DNA of 64,000 nt. It comes from Sandaracinaceae bacterium (GTDB taxonomy: Bacteria > Myxococcota_A > Polyangia > Polyangiales > Sandaracinaceae). This document shows, one piece after another, positions 30,101 to 38,147 of the stretch. A program made the translations under genes and the position numbers. Numbering within the stretch: position 1 is the stretch's first letter; every line of letters starts with the position of its first letter. The stretch is from contig JACKEC010000017.1 of NCBI GenBank assembly GCA_020633195.1, forward strand, positions 620,001 to 684,000. The letters run 5' to 3'. The notes under the pieces were generated by a model, which saw only the letters and a list, made by a program, of their open reading frames with translations, had not been told where the DNA came from and did not search any database.

Positions 30101-30309
30101 ACCACGTGGACGTGCCCCGACAGCTCCGGGATCACGAACCGCCCCGTCTGCTCGATGCCGGCGAGCTCGGACGGCGGCGGCGGATCCGACGTGCCCGCGT
30201 CCACCCCCGGGACCTCCGCGTCCATGCCCACGGGATCCGGGTCGCAGCCCACCGCGAAGGCCAAGGAGATCGCGAGCCCCAGTCGAAGGGGCAGTCGAAG
30301 TCGAAGCAT
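27151..30309 (-). CDS. penicillin acylase family lipoprotein (N-terminal nucleophile hydrolase)
   Basis: 1052 residues. Lipoprotein-like signal MLRLRLPLRLGLAISLAFAVGC (lipobox AVGC) followed by a Pro/Asp/Ala linker. HVVRTEHDVPHIYAENRLDA opens the alpha-chain and the GSNEWAV site at about Ser324 is the self-cleavage nucleophile of the penicillin/AHL acylase family; TNGHVAWTQT further on is the second conserved block. The product should be processed into alpha and beta chains outside the cell membrane and hydrolyse an amide bond; quorum-signal acylation is a known use of relatives but is not shown here. Divergent from the GH31 lipoprotein gene with 37 bases between starts. Confidence 0.92.
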   Translation of the reverse strand: MLRLRLPLRLGLAISLAFAVGCDPDPVGMDAEVPGVDAGTSDPPPPSELAGIEQTGRFVIPELSGHVHVVRTEHDVPHIYAENRLDAWRVLGFTMAKDRFFQMDLTARLSLGTLSQLLGDAALATDIENRQTGATYMAQVFLDGMNEEEGAEADAFAEGVNAYIAAVRARQLPAPKELELAFGLLGARRAADLMQDWDRATVAATGSTVLYGTSYETGDVGRARAFDRIDTAFEGFPDLDLRRAGLQRDIVERYAPPNDSYSANGWGVDTAGRTSAPIVDPNPPRRVQPLRGPRVERSMLDRLVGRLEHLDEVRHPNGHEGWGSNEWAVMGSATTDGRALLAGDGHLQLSVPALFWQFGLDTQLMGDGSDDLRLMGATIAGLPMMGVGTNGHVAWTQTAYFADVTDWYAEEIVLDADGLPRASLFRGEERPLTRVDETFVIADVPDLDSVGRTEVLPRFVTFDGRFVSSIEGRTVTADEALGPGESRVNIMGDYVVPSDTDGDGKISAVSFYYGPFDGGTVLRAFRQFVAANDVEDYRQAMRHFIGYGGSMAAADADGSVFQSAYHAVPCRDYLPRDPTTNVWIEGADPRRLIDGTQYGAWSIPLDAEGRVDEAAAAAGGDTACAVPFDQWPQALNPARQYIHHANNDPGNITIDNDLFNDPYYIGGPWIEGYRAARIERRLQDAIAGSRADLAEMQSIQADRHSNLGDEWVPYLLEFISAARDAASGAPAAGSAEERMAALWTANQARFEEVESRMIDWRDGGFLTAAGVDTFYHTADAEERAQAVATMLFAVWFPRFVQATLNDEGIDRSWSPAVTGDTYTTQTMQLLIRGRGPANPSDLGSWNPATEESVFFDDVTTTEVESSQELGVRALAAALDFLSGDPVSAGEGGFGSTDMDSWLWGLRHQVRFESLLADFLGDDPSLGVLLDMFNVTTARHPLAPDLPADDPRSGLTWFPRPGDQLGVDAANPGLGGTRFTHGSGPVFRMVIALGPDGVEGQNILPGGQSGNPDSEFFCDQSRKWLANETVPMRYTPAEVVAGAVGRERYAPGF

Positions 30310-30346
30310 GGGCGAAAGCCTAGCGGCTCCCGTACGCTTCCCCGCG

Positions 30347-32443
30347 ATGCGCGCGTGCTTCGCTCTGTGTCTCCTCACATTCGTCGCGTGCGACGAGCCC
30401 CCGATGGCGCCGCCGCCCGTCGACGGCGGCGAGGCCACGCTGGCCAACGGCGTGCGCGTCGTCGTCGCCGACGCGACCGGCGCGGTGTCACTCTTCGACG
30501 GCGACCGGCCGCTGTGGGCGATGGCCGACGGCACGTACCCGACCGCGCGCACCTTCACCGAGCGCGTGCGCGGCGACCTCGCGATCTGGACCTTCACCCG
30601 GCTCGGCGAGACCCCGCACGTCTACGACCGCTTCGCCGCGTGGCGCGAGGAGGCGGGCGCGGTGATCGTCGAGTACGCGCTCGACGAGCCCGAGGGCGTG
30701 GCCACGCTGCGCGTCTCGCCGGGCGAGCGCGCGGGCACGACCCGCGTCCAGCTCGAGGTCACGGGGGTGGAGCCGACGTCCCTCGCGCTCGCGGCGCGCT
30801 GTGACCCGGAGGGCTCGTTCCACGGCTTCGGCGAGCAGTACGGCGCCACCGAGCAGACCGGCGAGGCCTTCGATCTGATGGTCACCGAGCAGGGGATCGG
30901 GCGCGAGGGCGGCGCGGTCCGCGACGTCTCCGGCGACGCGCACACGAGCTACTTCCCGATGCCCTACTACCTCGACGCGCGCGGCTTCGGGGTCCTCGCG
31001 CGGACCGCGTACCGCACCCACGTGGACGTCTGCGCGACCGACGCGGCCGCGATGTGGACGGAGGTCGTCAGCGACGAGCCGCTCGACCTCGTGGTCTTCC
31101 ACGGGCCGACCCCGCGGGACGTGATCGCGCAGCTCGGCGAGGAGGTCGGTCGTCCGGCGCCCCCGCCGGACTGGGCCTGGGGCCTCTGGGTGAGCAGCCA
31201 GGGCGGTCGCGACGCGGTGCTCGCGGACGTGGCGACGCTCGAGGCCGAGGCGATCCCGTTCGCCGCGATCTGGTCGCAGGACTGGACCGGCGTGCGCATG
31301 AACATCGGCGGCGGCTTCGGGGTGCAGTACCGATGGAACGCCGACCTCGAGCACTACCCCGATCTGGCCGGGCTCATCGCCGACCTGCACATGCGCGGCT
31401 ACCGCTTCCTCGCGTACGCGAACCCGTTCGTCGACCCCGACCTGCCCGACCACTACGCGGCGCTCGCGGCCATCGACGGGCTCGTGCGCTCGCCCGACGG
31501 AGGGCCCTACGACTTCACCGCGCCCAACGAGATCAGCAGCCACCCCGACCTCACCTCCGAGGCGGCGCGTGACTACGTCCGGGGCGAGCTGCGCGGGATG
31601 GTCGACGAGCTCGGCATCGACGGCTGGATGGCGGACTTCGGCGAGTGGACGCCGCTCGACGCGGTGCTCTCGAACGGCGAGGACCCGCGCGCGTTCCACA
31701 ACCGGTTCCCCGTCGAGTGGCACCGCGTGAACCGCGAGGCGATGGACGCGTCGCGGCCCGACGGAGACTGGGCGACGTTCGCGCGCTCCGGATGGACGGG
31801 CGTGCAGCGCCACTCGATGATCCACTGGATCGGCGACCAGGAGGCGACGTGGTCGCCGACCGACGGGCTGCCCACGGTGGTCCCCGCGATGATCAACCTC
31901 GGCCTCGCCGGCGTGCCGTACGTCACCCACGACATCGGCGGCTTCTCTGGCGGCCCGAGCACCAAGGAGCTGTACCTGCGCTGGATCGAGCTCGGCGCGT
32001 TCACGCCGGTGATGCGCACCCACGAGGGCAACCGCCGCGACGTGAACCACAACTGGGACACCGACGCCGAGACCATCGCGCACTTCCGGCGCTTCGCGCG
32101 CGTGCACGACGCCTTGCGGGACGATCTGGTCCGCGCGAGCGCCGAGGCGCAGGCGAGCGGCGCCCCGCTGGTGCGCCACCTCATGCTCGACTTCCCGGAC
32201 GACCGCGCCGCGTGGAGCGTCCACGACGAGTACCTCCTCGGCGACTCGCTGCTCGTCGCGCCGGTCGTCCACGAGGGCGCCACGAGCCGCTCCGTGTACT
32301 TCCCCGAGGGGGCGGCGTGGTTCCACGTCTGGACGGGCGACCGCTACGAGGGCGGCACCACGATGGACGTCGCCGCGCCGATCGGATCGCCCCCCGTCTT
32401 CCACCGCGACTCGGATCGCGCGGACCTGCGCGGGATCGAATGA
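30347..32443 (+). CDS. glycoside hydrolase family 31 lipoprotein
   Basis: 698 residues. Signal MRACFALCLLTFVAC gives a lipoprotein. The N-terminal beta-sandwich has SFHGFGEQYGATEQTGEAFD and the (beta/alpha)8 barrel follows. The nucleophile is Asp430 in DGWMADFGEW and the acid/base Asp497 in WIGDQEATW; QDWTGVRMN and THDIGGFSGGPS are other GH31 landmarks. Family members act on alpha-glucosides and relatives. The DFGEW nucleophile motif recalls sulfoquinovosidases, but the Arg and Trp that bind sulfonate there do not align with this sequence, so a plain alpha-glucosidase-like role is preferred. Divergent with the penicillin acylase. Confidence 0.93.
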   Translation: MRACFALCLLTFVACDEPPMAPPPVDGGEATLANGVRVVVADATGAVSLFDGDRPLWAMADGTYPTARTFTERVRGDLAIWTFTRLGETPHVYDRFAAWREEAGAVIVEYALDEPEGVATLRVSPGERAGTTRVQLEVTGVEPTSLALAARCDPEGSFHGFGEQYGATEQTGEAFDLMVTEQGIGREGGAVRDVSGDAHTSYFPMPYYLDARGFGVLARTAYRTHVDVCATDAAAMWTEVVSDEPLDLVVFHGPTPRDVIAQLGEEVGRPAPPPDWAWGLWVSSQGGRDAVLADVATLEAEAIPFAAIWSQDWTGVRMNIGGGFGVQYRWNADLEHYPDLAGLIADLHMRGYRFLAYANPFVDPDLPDHYAALAAIDGLVRSPDGGPYDFTAPNEISSHPDLTSEAARDYVRGELRGMVDELGIDGWMADFGEWTPLDAVLSNGEDPRAFHNRFPVEWHRVNREAMDASRPDGDWATFARSGWTGVQRHSMIHWIGDQEATWSPTDGLPTVVPAMINLGLAGVPYVTHDIGGFSGGPSTKELYLRWIELGAFTPVMRTHEGNRRDVNHNWDTDAETIAHFRRFARVHDALRDDLVRASAEAQASGAPLVRHLMLDFPDDRAAWSVHDEYLLGDSLLVAPVVHEGATSRSVYFPEGAAWFHVWTGDRYEGGTTMDVAAPIGSPPVFHRDSDRADLRGIE

Positions 32444-32487
32444 CGACCTCGGACGTCTGGACGCATACTCCGTAGCTGCTGCTCACC

Positions 32488-32940
32488 GTGCGTCGAACGT
32501 CCCTCCATGTCCTCGCGCTCGTGCTCGCGTCCTCGTGCGGCGGGAGCCCTCCGCCGGTCGAGCCGGTGGGCGAGCCGACGGTGTACGCCGGACGCGTGGT
32601 CGCCGCGCGCGGGCCCACGATGGCGCGCGTCGGGGGGCGCTGCGAGGTCGAGGTGCAGCGCGCCGACGGCGCCTACCTGACGTGCCGCATCCGGATCCGA
32701 TGCAACGACGACCTCGTCTACGGGCTCGCGGGCGCGGGCTTCAACAACTGCCGCGAGGAGGGCGCGCGCTTCGTGTTCGCGAACGACCACGACGGGACGC
32801 GCCGCGACGGGGACCCGCGCATGTTCTTCGACCTGCACGCGGGCCGCATCGTGATCAGCGACGACGACCCCGACGTGGAGGTGCTCGTCGACCTGATGCA
32901 CCTCCCGCGCGGCTACGGGCCGGGCGCTAGCGACCCGTGA
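32488..32940 (+). CDS. lipoprotein of unknown function
   Basis: 150 residues from GTG 32488. Signal MRRTSLHVLALVLASSC (lipobox LASSC). The mature part has CEVEVQRADGAYLTCRIRIRC, NNCREEGARFVFANDHDGTR and DLHAGRIVISDDDPDVEV; four Cys could form disulfides. No family recognised. It follows the GH31 gene after 44 bases on the same strand and overlaps the convergent enoyl-CoA hydratase gene by 14 bases. Confidence 0.75.
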   Translation: MRRTSLHVLALVLASSCGGSPPPVEPVGEPTVYAGRVVAARGPTMARVGGRCEVEVQRADGAYLTCRIRIRCNDDLVYGLAGAGFNNCREEGARFVFANDHDGTRRDGDPRMFFDLHAGRIVISDDDPDVEVLVDLMHLPRGYGPGASDP

Positions 32941-33715
32941 ACTTCGCGTCGCGGCGCTCGACGAACGAGCGCAGCCCCTCGGCCGCGTCCTCGGAGCCCA
33001 TCAGCTCCCGCGCCTGCGCGAGCAGGAGCGCCGCGGCCGCGTCGGGGCCGTCCTCGAGGGTCGCCCGCGACGACGCGAGGGTGGCCCGCACGCCGAGCGG
33101 TGCGCGCGAGGCGATGGTCTGCGCGATCGCGAGCGCGGCGGCCTTCTGCGCGCCGGGCTCGACGACCTCCTGCACGAGCCCGATCCGCAGCGCCTCGGCC
33201 GCGTCGAAGACGTCCCCCGTCAGCAGCCAGCGCATCGCGTTGCCCCAGCCCGCCACGAGCGGCAGCCGGATCGTCGCGCCGCCGAACGGGAAGATGCCGC
33301 GGTTGATCTCGATCTGACCGAAGCGGGTGTCCGACGCGGCGACGCGCACGTCGGCCGCGAGCAGCAGCTCGATCCCGATCGTGAGGCACCACCCGGAGGC
33401 GGCCATCACGACGGGCTTGCTGCGAACCCGCCCGTGCAGCCCGAGCGGGTCGACGGAGTCCTCGGGGAACAGCGCGGCCCCGGTCGCGACCGCCGGGCCG
33501 ACCTCCGCGAGGTCGAGGCCCGCGGTGAAGTGGTCGCCCTCGGCGTAGACGACGGCCGCGCGCGCGTCGTCGTCCTCCTCGAAGGCGGTGTACGCCTCGG
33601 CCAGCTCGCGGAGCATGCGCAGGTCGAACGCGTTGCGTTTGTCCGCGCGGTCGAGGCCGATGAGGTGGACGTGGCCGTCTCGCTCGACGCGGACGCGGGG
33701 TCGATCGTCGCTCAT
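32927..33715 (-). CDS. enoyl-CoA hydratase/isomerase family protein
   Basis: 262 residues from ATG 33715. Crotonase landmarks: DKRNAFDLRMLRELAEAY, AVVYAEGDHFTAGLDLAEVG (first oxyanion-hole strand), ASGWCLTIGIELLLAADVRV (second) and FGQIEINRGIFPFGGATIRL, where one catalytic Glu is present. A beta-oxidation or CoA-ester role is likely but the substrate is open. No other fatty-acid genes adjoin except the distant CoA-transferase. A start at 33733 would add six residues (MRASSA) without family support. Its 3' end overlaps the convergent lipoprotein gene. Confidence 0.9.
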   Translation of the reverse strand: MSDDRPRVRVERDGHVHLIGLDRADKRNAFDLRMLRELAEAYTAFEEDDDARAAVVYAEGDHFTAGLDLAEVGPAVATGAALFPEDSVDPLGLHGRVRSKPVVMAASGWCLTIGIELLLAADVRVAASDTRFGQIEINRGIFPFGGATIRLPLVAGWGNAMRWLLTGDVFDAAEALRIGLVQEVVEPGAQKAAALAIAQTIASRAPLGVRATLASSRATLEDGPDAAAALLLAQARELMGSEDAAEGLRSFVERRDAKFTGR

Positions 33716-33742
33716 GGCCGAGGAGGCTCGCACACGCCCCGG

Positions 33743-34420
33743 TCAGGGCGCGAGCACGGACTCGATCTGCCCCTCGACCTCGTCGCCCTGGTAGTGGCCC
33801 TTCCACGCGATCACGCCTCCACGTCGCAAGACGATCTGCACCTCGTTGGAGGCGACCGCGAAGGTGTCCTCGAACGCCGTGCCGGGGTCGTAGAGGACCT
33901 GCATGTGGATGCCGTAGCGCTCCTGGATGGCCGCGCAGTCCGCGGCGTCGGGCTCGCCGAACCCGCTGTCCTCGCTGATCACGAGGTAGGCGCCGAGCCC
34001 CTGATCACGGAAGCGGTCGTAGACGCGGTTCGCGTCCCGGCTCGCGAAGTCGCGGCACGGCGGGCACCAGTCGGCGTACTCGAAGAGCCACACGGCGTCG
34101 TCTTCGCAGAGCTCGTGCAGCGTGTGCTCGACGCCGTCGCAGTCCATCAGCACCAGGTCGGGCGCGACGTCACCGACGGCCGTGCCGAAGGGGCCCTCGG
34201 GCGGGCACGTCCCGCCGGTGACGGGCGGCTCCGAGCCCGCGTCGACCGCGTCGGAGCCCGCGTCCACGGCGGCGGTGGCCGCGTCGACGGAGCCCGGGCC
34301 GGCGTCCGCTTCGAAGGCGCCTCCGTCCGCGCCCGCGCCGGCGTCGAGCGCCCCCGGGGCATCGGGGGGAGCCTCGCACGCGGCGAGGACAACGATGGAG
34401 ATCAGCCAAGCGGTGCGCAC
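33743..34420 (-). CDS. thioredoxin-fold redoxin lipoprotein
   Basis: 225 residues from GTG 34420 (an ATG at 34462 would add 14). Signal VRTAWLISIVVLAAC is a lipoprotein signal. Residues about 20-65 are a linker of repeated Asp-Ala-Gly phrases (GAFEADAGPGSVDAA and VDAGSDAVDAG), a common myxobacterial feature. The C-terminal 150 residues are thioredoxin-like: VGDVAPDLVLMDCDG, EYADWCPPCRDFASR with the CPPC redox pair, and ERYGIHMQVLYDPG. A TlpA/redoxin-type thiol oxidoreductase in the periplasm is likely. It is divergent from the next lipoprotein gene with 54 bases between. Confidence 0.88.
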   Translation of the reverse strand: MRTAWLISIVVLAACEAPPDAPGALDAGAGADGGAFEADAGPGSVDAATAAVDAGSDAVDAGSEPPVTGGTCPPEGPFGTAVGDVAPDLVLMDCDGVEHTLHELCEDDAVWLFEYADWCPPCRDFASRDANRVYDRFRDQGLGAYLVISEDSGFGEPDAADCAAIQERYGIHMQVLYDPGTAFEDTFAVASNEVQIVLRRGGVIAWKGHYQGDEVEGQIESVLAP

Positions 34421-34474
34421 GCGATCGACTCCCGAGGTGAAACTTCCGTGGGCGAACGGCACTACTATGCGTCG

Positions 34475-35439
34475 ATGGCCCTTCGGTTACGTCTCGCGCT
34501 CGCCTTGCTCTTGATCGCCTGCGATGGCTCCGGCGGGTCCGACGCCGGCCCCGGGACGGAGGGCCACCGCCCGGCGACGGCGGGCTCGACGCGAACCTGC
34601 CGTTCGACGCGGCGGTCTGCGATCCACCCGCCGACGACCCGTTCGGTTGCGAGGACCTGACCCCCGATCCGGCGTGCACGGGGAGCTGGGTGGTCGGGGT
34701 GACCGGCCGCATCCAGACCGCCGCGGGCGTCGGGGTCGCGGGCGCGCGCGCGCAGCTCTGCATCCGCCTGCACCCCGACGATCGCCTGGTGTGCCTCGGC
34801 CCGCCGGAGACCGACGCGAACGGTGACTTCGTGATCATCGTCCCCGAGGAGATCCGCTGCCTCGACCGCGCCGCGATGCGCGCGATCGCGCCCCGGATGC
34901 CGCTCGCGACGACCTACTGCCCGGTCGAGCTCGACGTGAGCGGCGGCCCCACCGTCGCGCTCACGGAGCCCTTCGTGCTCCAGCCGGTCGTGGCCGCGGA
35001 CGTCCCGCCGGTGGGCGACGAGACCGCGCAGCGCGACGTCACCTTCCCCGACGGGCTGGTCCTCACCCTGGCCCCCGTCGACTTCCCGCTCTCCGAGGAC
35101 TACCCGGCGCTCGCCGGCGCGCCCGTCGACGTGGCCGCGACCGAGTGCTTCGCGGGCGGCGTGACCCTCGACGGGGCCTACGCGTTCGACCCCGAGACGA
35201 TCATCGACGCGGGCGCCGCGGTCTCGATCCCGAACACCGAGGCCCTCGCGCCGGGCGCGGTCGTCGACCTCTACGTCCTCGGGGGCCTCGAGACCCGCCT
35301 GCTCGACGGGACGATGGTCGAGGAGGCCGAGCTCGGCCTCGTCGGCGCGGCCACCGTCAGCGCCGACGGCACCGCGATCGTGTCCGACGCCGACAGCCGG
35401 ATCCCCTACCTGAGCTGGCTCCTCTGGAAAAACCGCTGA
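34475..35439 (+). pseudogene. lipoprotein gene broken by a frameshift near 34553
   Basis: ATG 34475 starts a lipoprotein signal MALRLRLALALLLIAC and a linker DGSGGSDAGPG. In that frame the protein then turns to Arg/Ser/Thr shadow sequence and stops at 34660. In another frame the linker continues as DGGPPPGDGGLDANLPFDAA and into the body, ending at 35439 with Cys-rich and beta-strand sequence. One extra G in the ggg at 34553-34555 would join them into about 321 residues. The body has a segment like a carboxypeptidase-regulatory beta-domain (VTGRIQTAAGVGVAGARAQL). This may be a true mutation or a sequencing error. Function unknown. Confidence 0.65.
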
Positions 35440-35528
35440 AAGGCGCGGGCTCGGGGTGGAACCTCACGGGCTCTAGCCATCGCAGCGAGGAGACAGCTCC
35501 GCGGGTCCACGCGGGGGGTGTCGCGTCG

Positions 35529-35543
35529 GATCCCCGGGGGATC
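35529..35543. other. perfect short palindrome in the 137-base gap
   Basis: gatccccgggggatc reads the same on both strands apart from its centre. It lies 34 bases before the start of the next gene. It may be an operator or a structural element; nothing further supports a role. Confidence 0.3.
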
Positions 35544-35576
35544 GCCCTGGAACGGCGATTGCCATGACCCCTCGTC

Positions 35577-36631
35577 ATGCCGTCCTCGATTCGCGACACC
35601 GACCTCGCGCTTCCGCCTCTCCCCCCGAGTGACAGCGGCGTCCGCCAGCGGCCCGCCTCGCGAGACACCATCGAGACCGGCCCCCTCCCGAGCCCCGCGG
35701 CCCGGCCGGGCCTCCACCTCGTGCCGCGGGCCTCGCTCCCGCCGCGCGCGTCCCTGCCGCCGCCCCCTGCGCGTCGCTGCCGCCGCCCCGCGCGTCGCTG
35801 CCGCCGCCCCGCGCGTCCCTGCCCGCGCGCAGCAGCTGGGTCGACGACGGCGCCACCGAGCCCGACGCGAAGCCCTCGGCGCCGCCGCCGCCCCCGGCGC
35901 GGCTCCCCGCCTCGGCGAAGGCCTCGCTGCCGCCGCCCAAGGCGAAGCCTCGCGCGACGCCGCCGCCGCCGCCGCCCTCCGCGCGCCGCAGCTCCATGCC
36001 TCCGCCGCCGCCGCCCGCGCGCAAGGCCAAGGCCTCCATCCCGCCGCCGCCCCCGCCCCGGGCGCGCCTCGCGAAGGTGATCGAGGTGATCGGCACGAAG
36101 GTCGACACCCTCGTCGGCTTCGAGCTGACCAAGCTCCGGATCGGCGCGCCGACCGATGGCTCGCTGCACGAGCAGCCCCCGCTCGGGCCCAACCCCTTCG
36201 GCCCGCCGACGGCGGAGGTCGACCTCGCGCCCTACCTGCGCAAGGCCCCCATCGACATGCCGCCGCGGGTCGTCGCGATCGCCGTCGTCGCCATCTGCTT
36301 CGTGCTCGGCTCGGGCCTCGCCGTCGCCGCGATGGGCGGCGCCTCGCCGGTCAGGGCGATGAAGTACGACGCCAAGCCGCCCGCGTTCGCCGCGAACGCG
36401 GAGCCGGCGCCGATCGCTCAGCCGCGCCTCACCGAGCTGCTCGCGGTCGACGAAGACGAAGCGGCGCCGTCGGCGCGCGCCGTCGAGCCGTCGCGAGCGC
36501 GAGCCGTCGAAGCGGCGCCGACGGCGGCCCCGACGGACGACGCGGCGAGCCGGGTCGCGCAGCTGCGCGCGCGTCGCCAGGCTCGGCGTCGAGCGCGGAT
36601 CCGCTCGCGCTGGCTCGCCCGCCAGCGCTAG
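35577..36631 (+). pseudogene. Pro-rich membrane protein gene with a frameshift near 35765
   Basis: From ATG 35577 the frame reads MPSSIRDTDLALPPLPPSDS and on to RASLPPRASLPPP, then degrades into Cys/Arg repeats. A second frame open from at least 35771 reads ASLPPPRASLPPPRASLPAR and continues in good sense to 36631. The break falls in tandem copies of gcgtcgctgccgccgccccg near 35761-35773, where two bases (ct) are extra or one is missing. Joined, the protein is about 351 residues: a cytoplasmic Pro/Ala/Ser region, one membrane segment (VVAIAVVAICFVLGSGLAVA) and an Ala/Arg-rich C-terminus. Slippage in repeats or an assembly error would both explain it. Function unknown. Confidence 0.6.
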
Positions 36632-36641
36632 CCCGTCAGCG

Positions 36642-37085
36642 CTAGATCGAGACGCACGCGAACGGAGAGGCGGTGCACTCCACCGCCCCGAGGTCCACCC
36701 CCGACGTGAACCACGTCAGCCGCAGCACCGGCCCGACGGCGTCGCCGCCGTAGTCGAGGCGGACGCCGACGTTGAAGCTTCGAAAGAAGATCGTGTCGTC
36801 GGTGACCTCGACGCCGCCGCGCGACAGGATCCCCGACGGCTCGGGGCCGAGCGTGATCATCGCGCCCGGATCTTCGAAGAGCATCCACACCCGCTGATCG
36901 GTCTCTTCGCAGGTCTCCGGGATCAGCTGCACGATCTCGACCGCGAGGCGGCTCCCATCGAGCACGCCGTTGAGGCCGGTGACGACGACCGGGTCGGTGC
37001 CGGGGCCGCACGCGCCGGGCCCCGCGTTCGAGCACGCGAGCGTGATCGGCACGGCGAGGAGACATGCGAGGAAGCGTCTCTGCAT
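36642..37085 (-). CDS. lipoprotein of unknown function
   Basis: 147 residues from ATG 37085. Signal MQRRFLACLLAVPITLAC, lipobox TLAC. The mature region is beta-rich: GLNGVLDGSRLAVEIVQLIP, WMLFEDPGAMITLGPEPSGI and VGVRLDYGGDAVGPVLRLTW, with several Cys. No family recognised. It is divergent from the alpha/beta hydrolase gene with 45 bases between and convergent with the Pro-rich membrane protein with a 10-base gap. Confidence 0.75.
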   Translation of the reverse strand: MQRRFLACLLAVPITLACSNAGPGACGPGTDPVVVTGLNGVLDGSRLAVEIVQLIPETCEETDQRVWMLFEDPGAMITLGPEPSGILSRGGVEVTDDTIFFRSFNVGVRLDYGGDAVGPVLRLTWFTSGVDLGAVECTASPFACVSI

Positions 37086-37130
37086 CTGCGTCGTTGTAGC
37101 AGCGTCGCACCGCCCTATCCTGAAGGAGTC

Positions 37131-38051
37131 ATGGCTTCGCATCCGATCCGCACCTCGGCCCCGCCCCTCGTCGCTCGCGAGCCCGCTCGCGTCGCGGCGC
37201 TCACCCGCCCGAACCGCGCCCCCGCGACCCGTCACGAGCAGCGCGACGTGACCGTCCACGGCCTCCGCCTGCGCTACATCGACGTGATCCCCGACGTGGT
37301 CGAGGACGAGACGCCGCTGCTCCTCATCCACGGCCACGGCTCGCGGCTCGAGGAGTACGAGGCGATCCTCCCGCACCTCGCGCGGCGCCGGCGCGTCGTC
37401 GTCCCGGACCTGCCGGGCAGCGGGTACTCGGACAAGCCACTGCGCGACTACGACCTGCGCCTCTACGAGGACAGCCTGCTCGGCTTCCTCGATCAGCTCG
37501 GCGTCGATCGCGCGCACCTCGGAGGCGGCAGCCTCGGGGGCAACCTGGTGCTGCGGCTCGGTCACCGCGAGCCGGAGCGCTTCGATCGCCTCGCCGCGTG
37601 GGCGCCGGCCGGCTCGTGGGACCCGATGCTGCGCTGGGTGATCTTCGCGAAGATGATGAAGCGCCTCCGCTTCATGTTCTGGCCCGCGCTCTGGGTGCAG
37701 AGCCGCTTCTGGTACCGCCGCGACTGGGAGGGCCGCGACAAGGCGCTCGCCGACGCGTGGAACTACTACGAGGAGGTCTACTCCGAGGGCTACCACCGGA
37801 TGTACTGGGGCATCGGCGAGGACCAGGTGGCGCAGTCGCTCTTCGATCGCGCGCCGCACATCCAGCACCCGACCTACGTCGCGTACGGCGACCAGGACAA
37901 GGCGCTCTCGATGGACCGCGGCGTCCGCCGCCTCGCGGGCCTACTGCCCAAGGCGGTGCTCCGCGTGTTCGAAGGCGCGCGCCACTCGCTCGCCAACGAG
38001 GTCCCCGAGGAGCTCGGCGCCGAGGTCGACGCCTTCCTCGCGGCCACCTGA
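37131..38051 (+). CDS. alpha/beta hydrolase
   Basis: 306 residues. The fold is clear: PLLLIHGHGSRLEEYEAILP (oxyanion turn after HGHGS), VVVPDLPGSGYSDKP, the nucleophile elbow GGGSLGGNLVL (GxSxG with Ser), acid in YGDQDKALS and His in EGARHSLANE. The middle has an aromatic cap region (RFMFWPALWVQSRFWYRRDW). Probably a cytoplasmic esterase, lipase or C-C hydrolase; substrate not told. No signal peptide: the first 40 residues are a Pro/Arg/Ala extension. It stands alone. Confidence 0.9.
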   Translation: MASHPIRTSAPPLVAREPARVAALTRPNRAPATRHEQRDVTVHGLRLRYIDVIPDVVEDETPLLLIHGHGSRLEEYEAILPHLARRRRVVVPDLPGSGYSDKPLRDYDLRLYEDSLLGFLDQLGVDRAHLGGGSLGGNLVLRLGHREPERFDRLAAWAPAGSWDPMLRWVIFAKMMKRLRFMFWPALWVQSRFWYRRDWEGRDKALADAWNYYEEVYSEGYHRMYWGIGEDQVAQSLFDRAPHIQHPTYVAYGDQDKALSMDRGVRRLAGLLPKAVLRVFEGARHSLANEVPEELGAEVDAFLAAT

Positions 38052-38104
38052 CTCGAGTCGCGGTCGTGGAAGCGGCTGGGACCATCCCGTCGCCCCCAGA
38101 AAAT

Positions 38105-38130
38105 CTTCGCGTCTTCGCGCTCTTCGCGTT
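38105..38130. repeat. triple CTTCGCG repeat
   Basis: The 96-base gap between convergent genes holds cttcgcg at 38106, 38114 and 38123, spaced by one and two bases, followed by AT-richer sequence. I recall similar cttcgcg/ttcgcgtc strings as interspersed repeats in many bacterial genomes; copies elsewhere cannot be tested here. Confidence 0.55.
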
Positions 38131-38147
38131 CACCTTCCACTACGTAG

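Noticed and set aside
30347..32443. Naming the GH31 gene a sulfoquinovosidase
   Set aside because: The DFGEW motif suggested it, but the Arg and Trp of the sulfonate pocket do not align with this sequence.
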